Of a DNA stretch of 64,000 nt, positions 11,828-23,560 are shown piece by piece (position 1 is the first letter of the stretch; every line of letters starts with the position of its first letter). Origin of the DNA: Juglans regia (lineage: Eukaryota > Streptophyta > Magnoliopsida > Fagales > Juglandaceae). The stretch lies in assembly GCF_001411555.2 (NCBI RefSeq), contig NC_049912.1:16476341-16540340 (forward strand), read 5' to 3'. The notes beneath the pieces are model-generated. The model saw nothing but the letters and a program-made list of their open reading frames with translations, was not told the DNA's origin and made no database searches. A program made the translations under genes and the position numbers.

Positions 11828-12985
11828 TGCGGCAGACTGGGGTCACCCAAGGCAGTGTCCAACAGTGGAGGCTTTTCCTTCGGTGACTTCTGCTATCAAC
11901 GACATCTTTGCGTGAGTAGTGGCTTAAGGGCAGTGGGTATTTGAGACAAAGATACTCTGTTTTTGAATACCGAAACAGAGGTACTTACGATTTCGTGTGG
12001 GCTGAGCATGGTGGTGATATGAGGGAGAAGCAGTGACGAGGTTGGCTTGGCTTCGGGGTGGCGAGCCTGCTGGATGTAACAAAGGCTGTGGGTTGCAGGG
12101 AAGCCGTGAGGGTGCAACTACGTGGGAGGCTACGATGTAGTTTTAGTTTGTTCTTGGCTCTCGATGATGGTTAAGCAGCGTCTCTGTGGGTGGTGCACTG
12201 GCAGAGCAGCGGCTTCCATGGTGGTGTTTTCCGACGTGGGTTCACGGCCATGCTATGGTGGTGGCGTCAGTTTTCATGTGGGGCTGGTGTTTTTTTCTGA
12301 GTGGGTGAGGACCTGGCTGCGGTGATGCTGGGACGACGTGGGTCGTGGCTTGTGGAGGTTGATTTTGTGCGGCAGCTGGTGAGCCGCGACTGGGTGGTTC
12401 TGTGATCTTTTCTGCATGTGGAGTGGCCGAAAAGCAGTGCATGGTGGTAGACGGGGAAGACGACAGCAACGGGATGGCTACTTAATCTAGGGTTGAAGAT
12501 GAACGATAAAATCATGAGGAAAGAACGTGAACTATGAAGTTAACTTTGGAATATATATATATATATATATGTAGGAAACAGAAAAATAAAATCCTAGAGA
12601 AAGCAGGAAGGAGAGACGTGCATGAAGTGAAAATAACAGGGGTGTGGCGTGCATGGCATTGAGACTAAAGGAATTTTCACGTCTCGCGTTTTGGATGGGC
12701 TTTATTCTTTAAAAAAAAAATTGGATCTCGATTAACCCCTAAATATATATATATATATATGTATAACTTGCCCCGCTAATTTTCAGTCCGATAAAAACTT
12801 CACCTAATCCAACGTATTTAAAGATTTAAACCTACTCAGCAAAATGCCAGAAATTATTCGATATCCATCAAAAATAATATAAACAATTTGAGCTCGTAGT
12901 CTATTCCAACAATAATTACAAATTTCAAGTGGGCTTTGTCATAAAAATTTCGGACGCGAATTCCTTGCTTGGCCCGGGTGTTATA

Positions 12986-13350
12986 TTCAGGGTTTTCTCT
13001 AGGAGGGTCATTCCTTGACATCCGTCTTCATCAAGCGTGGTTGGACACCAATTCTCAGCTAGAAGGACAAAGCCTGGGACCTCGTTTCCTATATCAACAT
13101 CGTCTTTGAGTTTTATAGAGAGTTTGGTCGTTCCAGCCAAGATGATGATGAGGCATACACGATCTCCGTACGAGGAGCTTCATTTATATTTTTAGTGGGC
13201 AGACTTGTTCATTTCATTGGTATCCCAAGTTTGCACATTGCATATCCGAACGTAGTGCCCAAGGAGTCTACAGTTGATGGGAAGACTGCTGAGGACGGGG
13301 ACTTTGATAGAGATGGACTCGATGGCCTCGTTGATCATGAGGTAAGGTAG
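12986..13350 (+). pseudogene. 3' part of the split ORF, putative plant transposon domain
   Basis: This continues the frame opened at 4350. It reads about 120 codons to a TAG at 13348. Recognisable stretches are IKRGWTPIL, a tract with FEFYREF, then TISVRGASFIF and VHFIGIPSLH. This order (RGW, then a REFY block, then a VRG block) is what I recall of the putative plant transposon domain found in gypsy-associated plant ORFs. Two in-frame TAG stops (13000-13002 and about 13060) sit where CAG would be expected, consistent with C-to-T decay of methylated DNA. Downstream sequence to 13600 still looks weakly coding, but no frame can be followed. Confidence 0.5.
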
Positions 13351-13649
13351 TTGGTTGTCTAGATGCTCCTCCCTATGATGGGACAAAGAGCATCAAACAA
13401 GCTGATTTATCTAGCTTCTTCAAGAGATGATGTTGAAAGTCTTAGAATCTGAGGCCTAATACTACCCCAATTCCTTTCATGAATTCCTTCAATGCTCCTT
13501 ATAATGTTTACCGAGGAAGATCTTTGGATGCTCACGACGGATTGCTTCAAGATTTTTATTAGAAGTAAACATATGCTTCTAATTCGTGAGGAATTTTGGT
13601 ATTTGAAAACACAAGACTTTTATTAAAACTCAATGATTTTATTAAACAT

Positions 13650-13815
13650 AAAAATCTTATGATAATAAAATAAAAATATAATAAACAAACTCAACTTTTT
13701 CAAATCTCAATTCAACATTTTTAAATTTCAAAATAATAATAATATTAAAAAATAATATTTTAAACTTTCATCTAAAACCAAAAATTATCATCTCACTATC
13801 CAAACCATTTGAGCC
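13650..13815. mobile_element. Tourist-type MITE, one-ended fragment
   Basis: The AT-rich core (AACTTTTTCAAATCTCAATT, ATTAAAAAATAATATTTTAA) and the end (CACTATCCAAACC...GAGCC followed by TAA) match the other GATGAG-family MITEs in this window read on the opposite strand. The left terminus is missing. Confidence 0.6.
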
Positions 13816-15026
13816 TAATTTAGTTCAAATTTGCGCTAGGTTCAATTTATTTATCAAATAAGCATTCACGAATAAAAATTATAATTAATTATTAAACAAT
13901 ACAACTCGCAAATCACTTGGTTCGACTTGTATAAATTCGAATAACTTTGTATCTATTTTTATTGAATTATATGAGATTATCTAAAAGTATGTAAAGAGAT
14001 AAGAGAAAACATTTTTTAAATACTATATATGTTACTTGGATTCTTATTAATATAATTATCAATATATGCATAAGTTATTTAAATATATTTAGAAAATTTT
14101 AAAAGTTGATCGACAAACTATATGTGTTGAAAGAAATATATTTACAAGCCTATAATTTAACACAATAAGACATACTATTGATGTGAAGATGTGAAGACTT
14201 GCCGCATCAACCAATAAATAATTTTATTAACTTTTTTTATTATTATAATTCGTCTTATAACAAGTAGTGTGCGCTGCACGTTATACTTGCTATAACACAA
14301 CTGTTCTGTATATGTGTATATCTTTATATAGCTTTGGGAACTAGAGTACCCATCAATCCACCAATATTCCACGTGAATGAGTAACAACCTAGCCCAATAT
14401 TAATATGATCGGATTAGGAATAATTTTATTGGACCTAAATTAAAGTTTAATGGATTATTTTGGATAAGCTCACGAGCAAAAATTTTATTGAAGTTGGCTA
14501 AGATTTTAGTTGGATTCAAAAGGCCAAGAATTTATTTCAAGGCTCGTTGAAGTTTAGTGAGTAATTTTGAATAGTATTAATGTGCCAATATTTTTTTAAA
14601 GCCCAATTTGGATTAACTGGATAATTTTGAATAAGTACTAGGCTCAAGATTTATTTTGATGAATTATGAGATTTTATTGAGCTCAATAATTAGGTTAAAC
14701 CTCAATTAATATTTATGGAATAAGTGAACCCATATTACTAGATAATATGGAGGCTCAAAGTAAGTTATCTTATTTTGGAGGCTCATTATAATTTATTTTG
14801 GGACTTGGCCTATAAAAACTTAAACAATCCCAAGAGTTTAGTTAGGCCCAAACCATTTTCAAAACCTATAGGGGCCCTTAAAAGTCCATACAAGGCCCAA
14901 GGAAAATAACGCACAAAGTAGATCCAAGGAAAAAGCCTAGAAGTCATTGGTCAAAGCCTATAAAAGCAGACCTAGCCCATGTATGTGTGTATATGGGTAG
15001 AGACCAACCCAAGACCCACCAGGCCT
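13816..15026. other. Intergenic, no gene seen
   Basis: AT-rich DNA. From about 14390 to 14960 loosely repeated words (GCCCAA, TTGGATAATTTT, GGCTCA) suggest a degraded dispersed repeat, possibly an old LTR. No frame with domain-like content was found on either strand. Confidence 0.4.
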
Positions 15027-15037
15027 ATTTTCCCTAA

Positions 15038-15282
15038 GCATAATGATAGGTTTACTACTTCCTACTACCATTTTACTACTTTATTTATTTTTTAAAATTT
15101 ATTATTAGTATTTTCTTTTACTTAATAGTTAAGGAAGTGACTATTAGTGAAGTTGTATATTTTTTAAATTTTTTCTAAATGATTAAGGATGTTAAAAAAA
15201 TACTTAAAATAAAAAAATAAAAATCTCAAATATACTATGGAGTAGTAAATGAGCGGTAGGAAGTAGTAAGTCTATCATTATC
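15038..15282. mobile_element. Mutator-like MITE, 245 bp, 11-bp TSD
   Basis: Terminal inverted repeats of about 27 bp match the pattern ATAATGATAG..TTACTACTTCC at both ends, with one indel and two mismatches. The perfect 11-bp direct repeat ATTTTCCCTAA flanks it at 15027-15037 and 15283-15293. The interior is AT-rich and non-coding. TSD length (9-11 bp) points to Mutator-like transposase mobilisation in trans. Confidence 0.8.
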
Positions 15283-15355
15283 ATTTTCCCTAAATCCATC
15301 ATACCTGTCATAAATTCCCCCATGCACTACATGAGAAGCCATCCTCTTCAATTTA

Positions 15356-15566
15356 GGTCTCGTTTGTTTTTGTATATGAGATGAGATGAGATGAGTTGAG
15401 ATAAAAGTTGAAAGTTGAAATAAAATATTATTAGAATATATTTTTTTAATATTATTTTTGTTTTTGGATTTAAAGAAGTTGACTTGTTTATTTTCTTTTG
15501 TTTGAGAATTTAGAAAAGTTGTAATGATTAGATGAGATGAAAAATTTTGTGAAAGTGAACGAGGTC
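15356..15566. mobile_element. Tourist (PIF/Harbinger) MITE, 211 bp
   Basis: Inverted ends GGTCTCGTTTG...GAACGAGGTC are flanked by TTA on both sides (15353-15355 and 15567-15569), the PIF/Harbinger target. Subterminal GATGAGATGAGATGAG and an AT-rich core are shared with the copies at 32006, 30320 (opposite orientation) and 13650. Confidence 0.8.
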
Positions 15567-15569
15567 TTA

Positions 15570-16188
15570 GGGTTTACGGAGCCACCACCCTCTCTTGCCA
15601 GTCCTCTACTCAGCTCCTTCTCAAGCAAGCACAAGCTCCTCCAACACACTTCCATTGTATAGCACTGCAAGCCACCATTTGTTTTACCCTAGTCACGGCC
15701 AAACTATGAAAAGGAGACTCGAGACCCAACCATCGTTGGAGATCACCAGTTTATAACACCTCCCTTAGCCACAAAGTGCGCCGACCACCTTCCCTCACCA
15801 TGAGCAACAAGCCAAAAGACCATGGAACCGATGTGAGTTCAGTAGACATGAACTGTAAATATTTAAGTTGATGCCACTGTAATCTTGCACCTGGGAGAAG
15901 TCATGGCAAGTTGTCACAAAACTAACCACAAGGAAGTCCGACTCTTGCAACCTCATTAAACCCACAACACTAGGACTACCACACCCCTTGGCCTCTACAC
16001 CCACCAAACTCTAATTATAAACCTAATATGAGAGTCCACCTACCATTAGATGAGCCTAAGCAAGGCCCCTCAAAGGCCATGAAGTTCTCTACTAACTTGT
16101 TGTAAAACCAAAAACCCTAAGCCCAATAACCCTTCCTATAACACTTACACCCTAAGAAAGAAGATCAAGATCCAAACCACTTATGATC
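15570..16188. other. Intergenic, no gene seen
   Basis: Mildly C-rich plus-strand sequence with no long open frame and no domain-like peptide. It ends at the CACTA terminus. Confidence 0.4.
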
Positions 16189-16903
16189 CACTACAAGAAA
16201 AATGACCTTTTTCAGCACCCAGTTTCGTCACAAAAAGTGCTTGAAATCAACTCATAAATCGCCTCATTTGCATGTTTTCGTCAATTTTTAATTCGTTGTA
16301 TGTTGGTTGGCATTGTCTATTCACTTTTGTGAAAAAGCAACAAAACTCAAAAAATGATTATTTCCCTAGAAATAACCCAACATTTCGCTGTGAATAGACA
16401 TCCCAGATTCCTCAAACTATCGTTGGGAAAACTTAATTTTAGCATATAATTTTTGTTGCAAATGATAAGGAAATCGGAAAATCAGTGCTATTACTGGCGA
16501 TTTTATTATCACCGAAAAATACTATTTCCGGCTACTTCTTGTCGCCGGAAATACTCTTGCAAGAAAAAATAATTTCCGGTGACACTAAATGGCCAGAAAT
16601 GGTCTTTGATAAGATTTAAAAAAAAATGGTGGTACTAAAACATTCTATATAAAAAAATACAAATTCACATTATATTTCAACATGCCTTACAAGAACACTG
16701 CATCCAATTGACTTTTAATATATACCAATAAAAGAATCTTAGAGAAAATAAAGGGCTAAAGAAAACATGTAAACTATAAACATAATCTTAAACTATAAAA
16801 GGCTAATCACAACGACCTCTGTTTTGTATCCAGTCATGGCTCACGATTATTGAAAGAAAATTCTACTAACAGTTACACTTCAGAGTTCGGAAGCCTTGGT
16901 GTC

Positions 16904-16959
16904 ATACCGAGCAAGCAACAGCACAAGCTAAGTAGCTTGTGCTGGTGCTTGCTTGGTAT
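16904..16959. repeat. 26-bp near-perfect inverted repeat with 4-nt loop
   Basis: The arms at 16904-16929 and 16934-16959 pair along 26 bp with one mismatch and one G-T-type position, around the loop AAGT. The core is CAGCACAAGCT/AGCTTGTGCTG. It lies about 50 bp past the stop codon of the possible exon at 17007-17111 on the minus strand, inside the CACTA shell. The loop is much shorter than in plant microRNA precursors. Confidence 0.9.
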
Positions 16960-17006
16960 ACACAATGACTGGAAAAGGACACAACTGTGAGCGATAGCTT
17001 GATAAC

Positions 17007-17111
17007 TTACCTCTTCATCATGGCATGCAGATTTTGTCCTTGACATTGCTTTGGGAAATCAGAGCTTCCAAAATCTATACACAATGTAGGAGTGTCCTTC
17101 GGATATTCAAC
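17007..17111 (-). pseudogene. Possible captured terminal exon of a host gene
   Basis: On the minus strand a good acceptor (TTTGGCAG) at 17112 opens a 34-codon frame that ends in TAA at 17007-17009. Residues include VEYPKDTPTLCIDFGSSDF and then QGQNLHAMMKR. The codon use and peptide look protein-like, unlike the sequence around it. I do not recognise the family. Because it lies between CACTA ends, the simplest reading is a transduplicated gene fragment. No matching upstream exon with a convincing donor was found. Confidence 0.4.
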
Positions 17112-17119
17112 CTGCCAAA

Positions 17120-19100
17120 TACAAATGATACACATGGACATTAACATCCTTTGCATAATTTACAGTCAAATGTTGATGCTCCACCCACATACCAAACAGA
17201 ACTTTTGTTCTCAAAAGGTTGGTAAATCAGTTACAGTATTGTCACTTAAATTTGATACGTTAAACAAAGCATTTTTTATAAGTGATGCATAAAACAAAGC
17301 TTCATTGAGAAATAAGCATTAAGGAAGAACTATAGTAGTCAGGATGTGTTCTACTTAAAGACTATATCACCTACTTTCTACTCCATCATGCAACAAAGAA
17401 CATAAAAAAATAGCTGAAAATTTAATATGAGCACCTAATATAAAATCATATCGGCGAAGTAGCACAGTGAAATAGAATTTTATCACCAATTCATCCAGCC
17501 CAAGGAGAATCCTTGACCCAAACTTGGGCAAAAGACTAGACCAGTTAACCAACAACATGAGTCATGCAATCCAAATTTCCCTAAAGGGGCGAAAGGAGAC
17601 CAATCCCATCCTGAACATTTGCGGATCCGGTACCAGAAGTTGTGCAATTAGGCTGCATGCCAATGCAACAATATAATATGTGTAGAAAAGTGGTGGCTTA
17701 GAAACTTACCATACCTTCCCTTTTACCAGTACTACGCCTTAATTACGTCACAACAAAAGTTAGACACCCATTTGTGCTGAAAGGGACATGGACTCTAGAT
17801 AACCCAATCAACACTATGCTTAATCAGTCATAGATGCCTATATAACTGGGAAGTATCAAAAGCCCAAAATTCCCTCCCCTGCTCAAAGCCTTCCACAAGA
17901 CATAACTACTTAACCTTCAAGTTCATATATATATATATATGTATATATTGGCCACCCACCATCTCCCACCACCAAACTTTTATAACTTTTATAAAAATTT
18001 CATTACCAAAGCTGCTATCATGCATTGGAACCACAACTCAGAACCACAATTCGATGGCATGGTAGTAGTGTATTTTAAACAACACCAAAATAATTATCAA
18101 ACCAATCCAGAATGACAACTCATATGCACAAAACAGACCCACAACACAGATGCACAAAAAAGACTCACAACTCAGATGCACAAAAAAGAACCACAACTGT
18201 CATGTGCACTAAAATGCCATTGCACTAAAACAGAACCACATAACAGATGAAGTTTGTAGTGCGTGCAGTCAGTCACAAAGGATAGTATAATGCAGAAAAA
18301 CCAAGCTGAAGACCACTTCTCTTTCTTTTATATCTTTTTTATAAGTTTTACTAATTTGAAATATGAAATAGATGTTAAACACATGTAGAGCATCTAAAGG
18401 CATGAACCTTATTGTTAGAAAAACAGAGAAATGCACTAAAAATTCTAGTTAGTATCGATGGGTGGAAGCTCTTCTAATATTCTAATGGATGAACTAACTT
18501 ATGTAGTCTTTATTAATATTATTCGACCCTGAATGTGGCAGCTTCTCATTGCATGGGAGTTTTAAGTGATCTGCATAATCAATATTTAATATATACTGGT
18601 TTTGTTTTCCTTGCCTTTAACTCATTCATTGGACTTAATTTTGCTTTGAGTTTGAGTCCCCACATGCATTAATATCATTTTAAATTAACAGGCATGAAAA
18701 GATATTAGATAAAAAAAAAAAAAAGTAGTCTTGGCAACTGGCAGATACCTTATGATTCATGCCAAAAAGAGAGTATATCACAAGAAGATATAAAACGACA
18801 TTAACTCCAAGAAATCAATAAATATATCTGTTAGTGAGTTCAACTCTCACTCTACATTAAAACCAAAGTACTAATTTGAAACAAAAAAAGCAGTTGAAAA
18901 ACTCATGCTTTTACCCGTCAAAGCTCACTACCCAGCTGATAAAAAGAACAGAAAAATAAAACATATATTTTCCCCAACTATTCAACATCCAGCCGAAAGG
19001 TCAAATCTTATTCATAAACAAAAACCCAAATATTATAAAAACAAAATCTTCCATACAGAATTACCACGAATCAAAGACTGGGGATTTGAAAAGCCTCCCT
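17120..19100. other. CACTA interior, non-coding
   Basis: AT-rich sequence with a short (AT)n run at 17925-17948 and near-tandem CACAACTCAGATGCACAAAA-like words at about 18120-18200. A weak possible minus-strand exon lies near 17590-17660. No transposase domain was found. Confidence 0.4.
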
Positions 19101-19105
19101 TGTAC

Positions 19106-19107
<2 letters not shown>

Positions 19108-19140
<33 letters not shown>
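19108..19140. repeat. (GA)n microsatellite
   Basis: About 33 bp of pure GA, close to the 3' end of LINE A. It makes Arg/Glu and Leu/Ser artefact frames on both strands. Confidence 0.95.
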
Positions 19141-19142
<2 letters not shown>

Positions 19143-19231
19143 GGTACCGAAGGATGTGGGATGAAAACAGAGGTGCTTGCAACGGGGTGTTAGCAAGGGG
19201 CTGCTGCAACGGAACCACAAAAGATGAAATC

Positions 19232-19445
19232 TAGAACCCAGCTCCTTTATTCTTTTTTGGAACATAGTTTGAAGACAGTGGGGAGTTTCCTCCAAATCCA
19301 CCATACACTTTGATCTAATCAGGGCACCCTTACCAAGTAAGTGAGCTATTGCATTGCCTTCTCTGTTGATATGTCTAGTAACACATACATCCAAAAAACT
19401 GATTCTTGTTTTTATATCTGAAATGATCATTCCAAAGTAGCTATC
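19232..19445 (-). pseudogene. LINE A RNase H, C-terminal part
   Basis: The frame reads DSYFGMIISDIKT, then VTRHINREGNAIAHLLGKGA, a typical LINE RNase H C-terminal segment (the EGN..AH..A motif). It continues from 24850-25092 once copia 2 and one ATCTG are removed. The 3' untranslated end and poly(A) are not clearly visible. A short T-run near 19243 on the plus strand may be the relic. Confidence 0.8.
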
Positions 19446-19450
19446 ATCTG

Positions 19451-19799
19451 TGATAGGATTTGAGAAAGAAGGAAGAAAGATTATTCTGAAAAAGTTCTAT
19501 TCTAATTGTATATTATGAACTTTACCAAAGAGAATTTATAGACATGCAGAGCCGTAACAGAATTGGCATGGCATAGTGTCAGGCATCTGATATGCGATGC
19601 TGTACAAATGGTATGGCAGAGTTTGTTAGAATATTTCCTGAGCATTATAATACAACCAATCAAAACACAATACAACACAGCCACAAATGTGTCTTCAAGT
19701 CTGCTCTACGTGACTCCAGAATCTTCTAGACAGTTGCATAAAATGGTAGAGTCTTGCTTAGCCATCATTGAGCTGGAGGAAGAAATGATTTGTTCAATA
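19451..19799 (-). repeat. 3' LTR of copia 2
   Basis: Minus-strand LTR, TATTGAACAAATC...CTATCA, directly after the polypurine tract (GGCTCGTGGGGGCA on the minus strand). Confidence 0.9.
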
Positions 19800-19814
19800 T
19801 GCCCCCACGAGCCA

Positions 19815-21260
19815 AGCGGTGTATCCAAGACAGTGAGGCTCGTTCTTAGTACATGAAACCGAGAGGACATGAGGGGCTTGGTCAGAATGTTTGCCAACTG
19901 ATCCTTAAAGGGAAGAAATGCAACCTGAAGTGATTTTGCATCGGCTCGATCACAAACAAAATGGAAATCAATTCCATATGCTTTGTACAAGAATGAAGGA
20001 CAGGATTTACTGAGAGATATGTAGCTCCTAAATTATCACACCAAAGTAAGGGAGCTTGAGGAAGAAAGATATGAAGTTCTTTGAGAATGGATTGAATCCA
20101 AATTAATTTAGTTGTGGTGTTGGCTAGAGACTTATATTTAGCCTCGATGCTTGAGCGAGCAACAGTACATTGCTTGCGAGAGCTCCAAGAGACTAAATTT
20201 TGGCCAAGAAAGATGCAAAAACCACCAGTGGAATGGCGATCGTCTAGGCAGCTTGCCCAATCAGCATCAGAAAAAGCTTGAAATTGAAGATTAGAGGATT
20301 TTTGGAGAAAGAGACCAAAGTTTATGGTTTTTTTGAGATATCGAAGGAGAAGCTTAACAGCCTGCCAATGAGTGTCTTTCGAACAGTGCATAATTGACAG
20401 ATTTTATTGATGGTGAAGGCAATATCAGGGCAAGTCAAGGACAAGTATTGCAAGCTTCCTACAATACTCCTATAGAGTGTAGGACCAGCAAAGGAGGGAT
20501 TATCTGAGTTGGAGAGGCGAGTTGAGGCTGCCATTGGAGATGTAACCCCTTTGGCAGTGAGCATATTGGTGCGAGATAGTATATCATGGATATACTTTCG
20601 CTGTGAGAGATGAATCCCATTGGAAAGATATGTGATTTCAAGTCCAAGGAAATAGGATAACTTTCCTAAATCTTTTATAGGAAAAGTTGAAGCAAGAAAT
20701 TTAACAAGATTGTCAATTTGTGCTGGATCAGAACTGGTGACGACAATGTCGTCGACATAGACTTAAACATATATGAAAATAGATTGGAAACAATAGATGA
20801 ACAAGGAGGGATCGGACTTGGAAGGGGTGAAACCATATTCAGACAATCTAGAGCTCAGTTGAGCAACTAAGCTCGTGGAGCTTGTTTAAGGCCATAAATG
20901 ACCTTATTCAAACAGCAGACATAATTTGGATATTCAGGGTGAACAAATCCTATGGGTTGAGTCATGTGAACGGTTTCTAAGAGATCGTCGTGTAAGAAGG
21001 CGTTTTGGATGTCGATTTGGCGAATTGGCCAACCTTGTGAAACTGCTATGGAAAGAACAACTCGAATTGTTGTGGGTTTTACAACAAGACTAAAGGTTTT
21101 GGAATAATCGATACCTTCATATTGATGGAAACCTTTGGCTACGAGTCTTGCTTTTCTCCGTTCAATGGTGCCATCGGATCTGTATTTTGTGCGAAACACC
21201 CACCTGCAACCAACTATGTTAGAAGAAAGGGGAAGGGGTACAAGTTTCCAAGTGTGACTC
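19815..21260 (-). pseudogene. Copia 2 reverse transcriptase and RNase H, decayed
   Basis: Minus-strand frames give RT ([43 protein letters not shown], then catalytic YVDD at about 20748-20759) and RNase H ([19 protein letters not shown], then [13 protein letters not shown] and a KHMEL stretch). Several stops and frame changes separate the pieces at about 20760, 20867, 20390 and 19990. In RNase H the usual AEAEY reads IEAKY, which probably removes an active-site acid. Confidence 0.9.
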
Positions 21261-23005
21261 TAGATGAGAGCCTTGAACTCAGTAGACATGGCCTCACGCC
21301 ATTCTAAGAAACGAGAAGCCACTGTGTAGGAGTTAGGTTCATCTGGTATTTCAAGGGAGGTGGTGAGGCAGTGTCGAGGTGGAGGGTAAGCAATGAGGCC
21401 ATCGGTGAAAATTTTTGGACAGGAGGAATTTGTCTTGGAACGGGTTATGATGGGGGATCGATTTGGAGGTGGATGGTTAGAAGATGGAGATGAAGTTTCA
21501 GGAACATCAGAGACTGTCGAAGAAGAGAAGTCTGGAGAAGATTGAGATGAAGACAAGGAAGAAAAAGTATTTTGAGTTAGGCTATTAGTGGAAGGTTGGG
21601 CCGTTGGAGTGTTTGGGTTGTTTTGTGGAGTGGTGTGAGTTGGGCTGGTATTTGATGGAAAGAAAAAGGGCAAAACATCGTGGGTCTGTTGAGGAGAAGG
21701 AGAGTTCATGGTGGTGTTAGACGAATAGGGAAAAGATTTTTCATTAAAGAATACATCACGGGAAATGTACATTATGTTGGAGGGAAGATGAAGACATTTG
21801 TAACCCTTGTGCATAGGACTGTAACCAAGAAATGGGCAAGGAAGTGAACGGAAATCAATTTTGTGGTTGTTGTAGGGACGGAGATTTGGGTAACATTCGG
21901 ACCCAAAGACTTTGAGAAAAGAGTAATCGGGCTCTTGTTAATAGAATAAAAAATGAGAAGATTTATTTTTAAGAGATGGGGAGGGAAGAAGATTGATGAG
22001 ATAGGCAGCGGTTTAGAAGGCATCCCCCCAAAAGTGAAAGGTTAAGGATGCCGTAGCTAAAAGAGCAATGCCTGTTTCTACAATGTGCCGATGCTTTGTC
22101 TCCACCACACTATTTTGTTGGTGAGTGTGAGGACAAGAGAGACGATGCATAATGCCTTGAGAATTTAAAATGCGAGTGAGGGGACGAAATTCACCGCCCC
22201 AATCACTTTGAAGAATTTTTATTTTGGCATTTAGAAGTCTTTCAACATATTTTTGAAAAAGAAGAAATGTTGATGTAGCATCACCCTTTGAGGCTAAGGG
22301 ATAAAACCATGTATAACGACAATAGTCATCCACAAATGAGATATAATATCGAAAACCATCTCTTGATAAGTGAGGGGATGGACCCCAAATGTCTACAAAA
22401 ATTAAGTGCAAGGGTGCAGTGGACCAATTAACAGAATGTTTGAAAGATAATTGCCTACACTTGGCAAGAGGACAACTAGTACAAAATAAATTCAGTTAAG
22501 AGGGAACAAAAGGCAAACATTTAGTGTGCAAAATATGAGAGACCAGCCGAAGGGAGGGATGATCGACTCTGTGGTGCCATTGATCAAGAGATGTCCGTTC
22601 ACCAACAAATGCTAGATGATCTGACTGAGGACTGGAAGGAGAAGGGAAGAGGTAAAGTCCATTACGCGTTGGGCCTCAGATTAGTGTTGCTCCCGTCATT
22701 TTGTCCTTCACCCAAAAAAAGGAATCATGAAATTCAAAAAATACAGCATTATCAGAACAAAAATGATTGACAGAGACAAGATTTTTAGTAATCTGAGGCA
22801 CACATAAAAGATTGCGAAGAAGAAATTTTGAGTGTGAGGATGAGAGAAAGGAGTCACCGAAATGAGTAATGGGCAGTGCAGTTCCATCACCAACTTTGAT
22901 TTGTTCATTACCAGCGTAAGTGTCGGGTGAGAGATTCAGATTTTCCTAATCAAAAGTTATATGGTTTGTAGCAGCCGAATCAGCATACCATTATTTATCA
23001 AAAGA
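21260..23005 (-). pseudogene. Copia 2 integrase and linker, decayed
   Basis: Integrase core at 22013-22411 on the minus strand: FVDIWGPSPH, SFVDDYCRYTWFY, LQSDWGGEF and CPHTHQQNSVVETKHRHIVE, so the DDE spacing is kept. A Pro/Ser/Thr-rich linker (21260-21814) joins it to RT. The upstream region (22430-23000) contains fragments of the HHCC module with stops. Confidence 0.88.
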
Positions 23006-23280
23006 TGATTCAGAGGTGGTATAATAAGCTGAGAGAGAACGTCGAGCTTCATATTGATATGCATTTTCAAATTTGTGGTAGCATTGTAGTGCTACATGGC
23101 CAATCTTATTACATACTTGACAAGTGGGCTTGCCATGTTGCTGTGAGAGGGGCTAAAAAGATGAAGAAGAGCGGCCACCTCTGTTGCAACCACCACGATA
23201 GCCATTACGACCACCACGGTAGTTGCCGCGAGATGCAAGAGTAGGAGAAGCTGTGGTAAGATTTATGGAAGGATTAAGAA
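23005..23280 (-). pseudogene. Copia 2 zinc knuckle and protease start
   Basis: On the minus strand, CQVCNKIGHVALQC is a CCHC RNA-binding knuckle. About 35 residues later comes WYADSAATNHIT, the protease active-site region, where the usual D-S/T-G is D-S-A. A stop codon directly precedes WYAD. The TRIM lies just upstream on this strand, separating this part from the rest of gag. Confidence 0.85.
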
Positions 23281-23286
23281 GCAGAC

Positions 23287-23458
23287 TGTAACGCCCCAAT
23301 GGAAAGCCCAAACCATATGGCCTATACTCCAAAAGGACTAGTCAATTATACAATTAGAGCCCCATTGGAACCTTATAAAGAGCAAGAACTTCTCCTTCCC
23401 AAGCAATGTGGGATCCCATACACCACCTACCCTTATCCATATCATATGGGGTATCACA
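23287..23458 (-). repeat. TRIM 3' LTR
   Basis: 172 bp, 98% identical to the other LTR by eye. It carries the same USE-like (23404-23414) and TATA (23373-23379) words. Confidence 0.95.
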
Positions 23459-23560
23459 ATCTACCCCCCTTAAATTCCCGACGTCCTCGTCGGGCCTGTC
23501 CATTGTAGGTGGCATGGCTCAAGTCCCACATTTCTGGTTGGGATAGTCTCTGATACCATT

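Larger units (their letters stand above)
4458..12985. mobile_element. Solo LTR (copy 1), about 3.4 kb, with a nested copia element
   Basis: The element starts TGTAATGCCCC and ends GGGTGTTATA, flanked by TTTAG and TTCAG (4 of 5 bases match). Removing the nested copia element and its 12-bp duplication leaves about 3.4 kb. Its 5041-5560 part is very similar to 42060-42590 of copy 2. Neither copy contains a primer-binding site, gag or pol of its own. TG...CA-type ends, a 5-bp target duplication and no interior together indicate a solo LTR left by LTR-LTR recombination of a long-LTR retrotransposon, probably Ty3/gypsy. The last CA has become TA. A long (AT)n tract lies at 6363-6405. Alternative: a non-coding LARD-like element. 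Confidence 0.75.

Noticed and set aside
18905..19430. 109- and 119-codon frames crossing the (GA)n tract
   Set aside because: Their long Arg/Glu or Leu/Ser runs come from the microsatellite. Only the LINE RNase H part of the minus frame is real.
23287..23458. Assignment of the TRIM to the Cassandra (5S-carrying) group
   Set aside because: I could not find 5S rRNA internal promoter boxes in the LTR.
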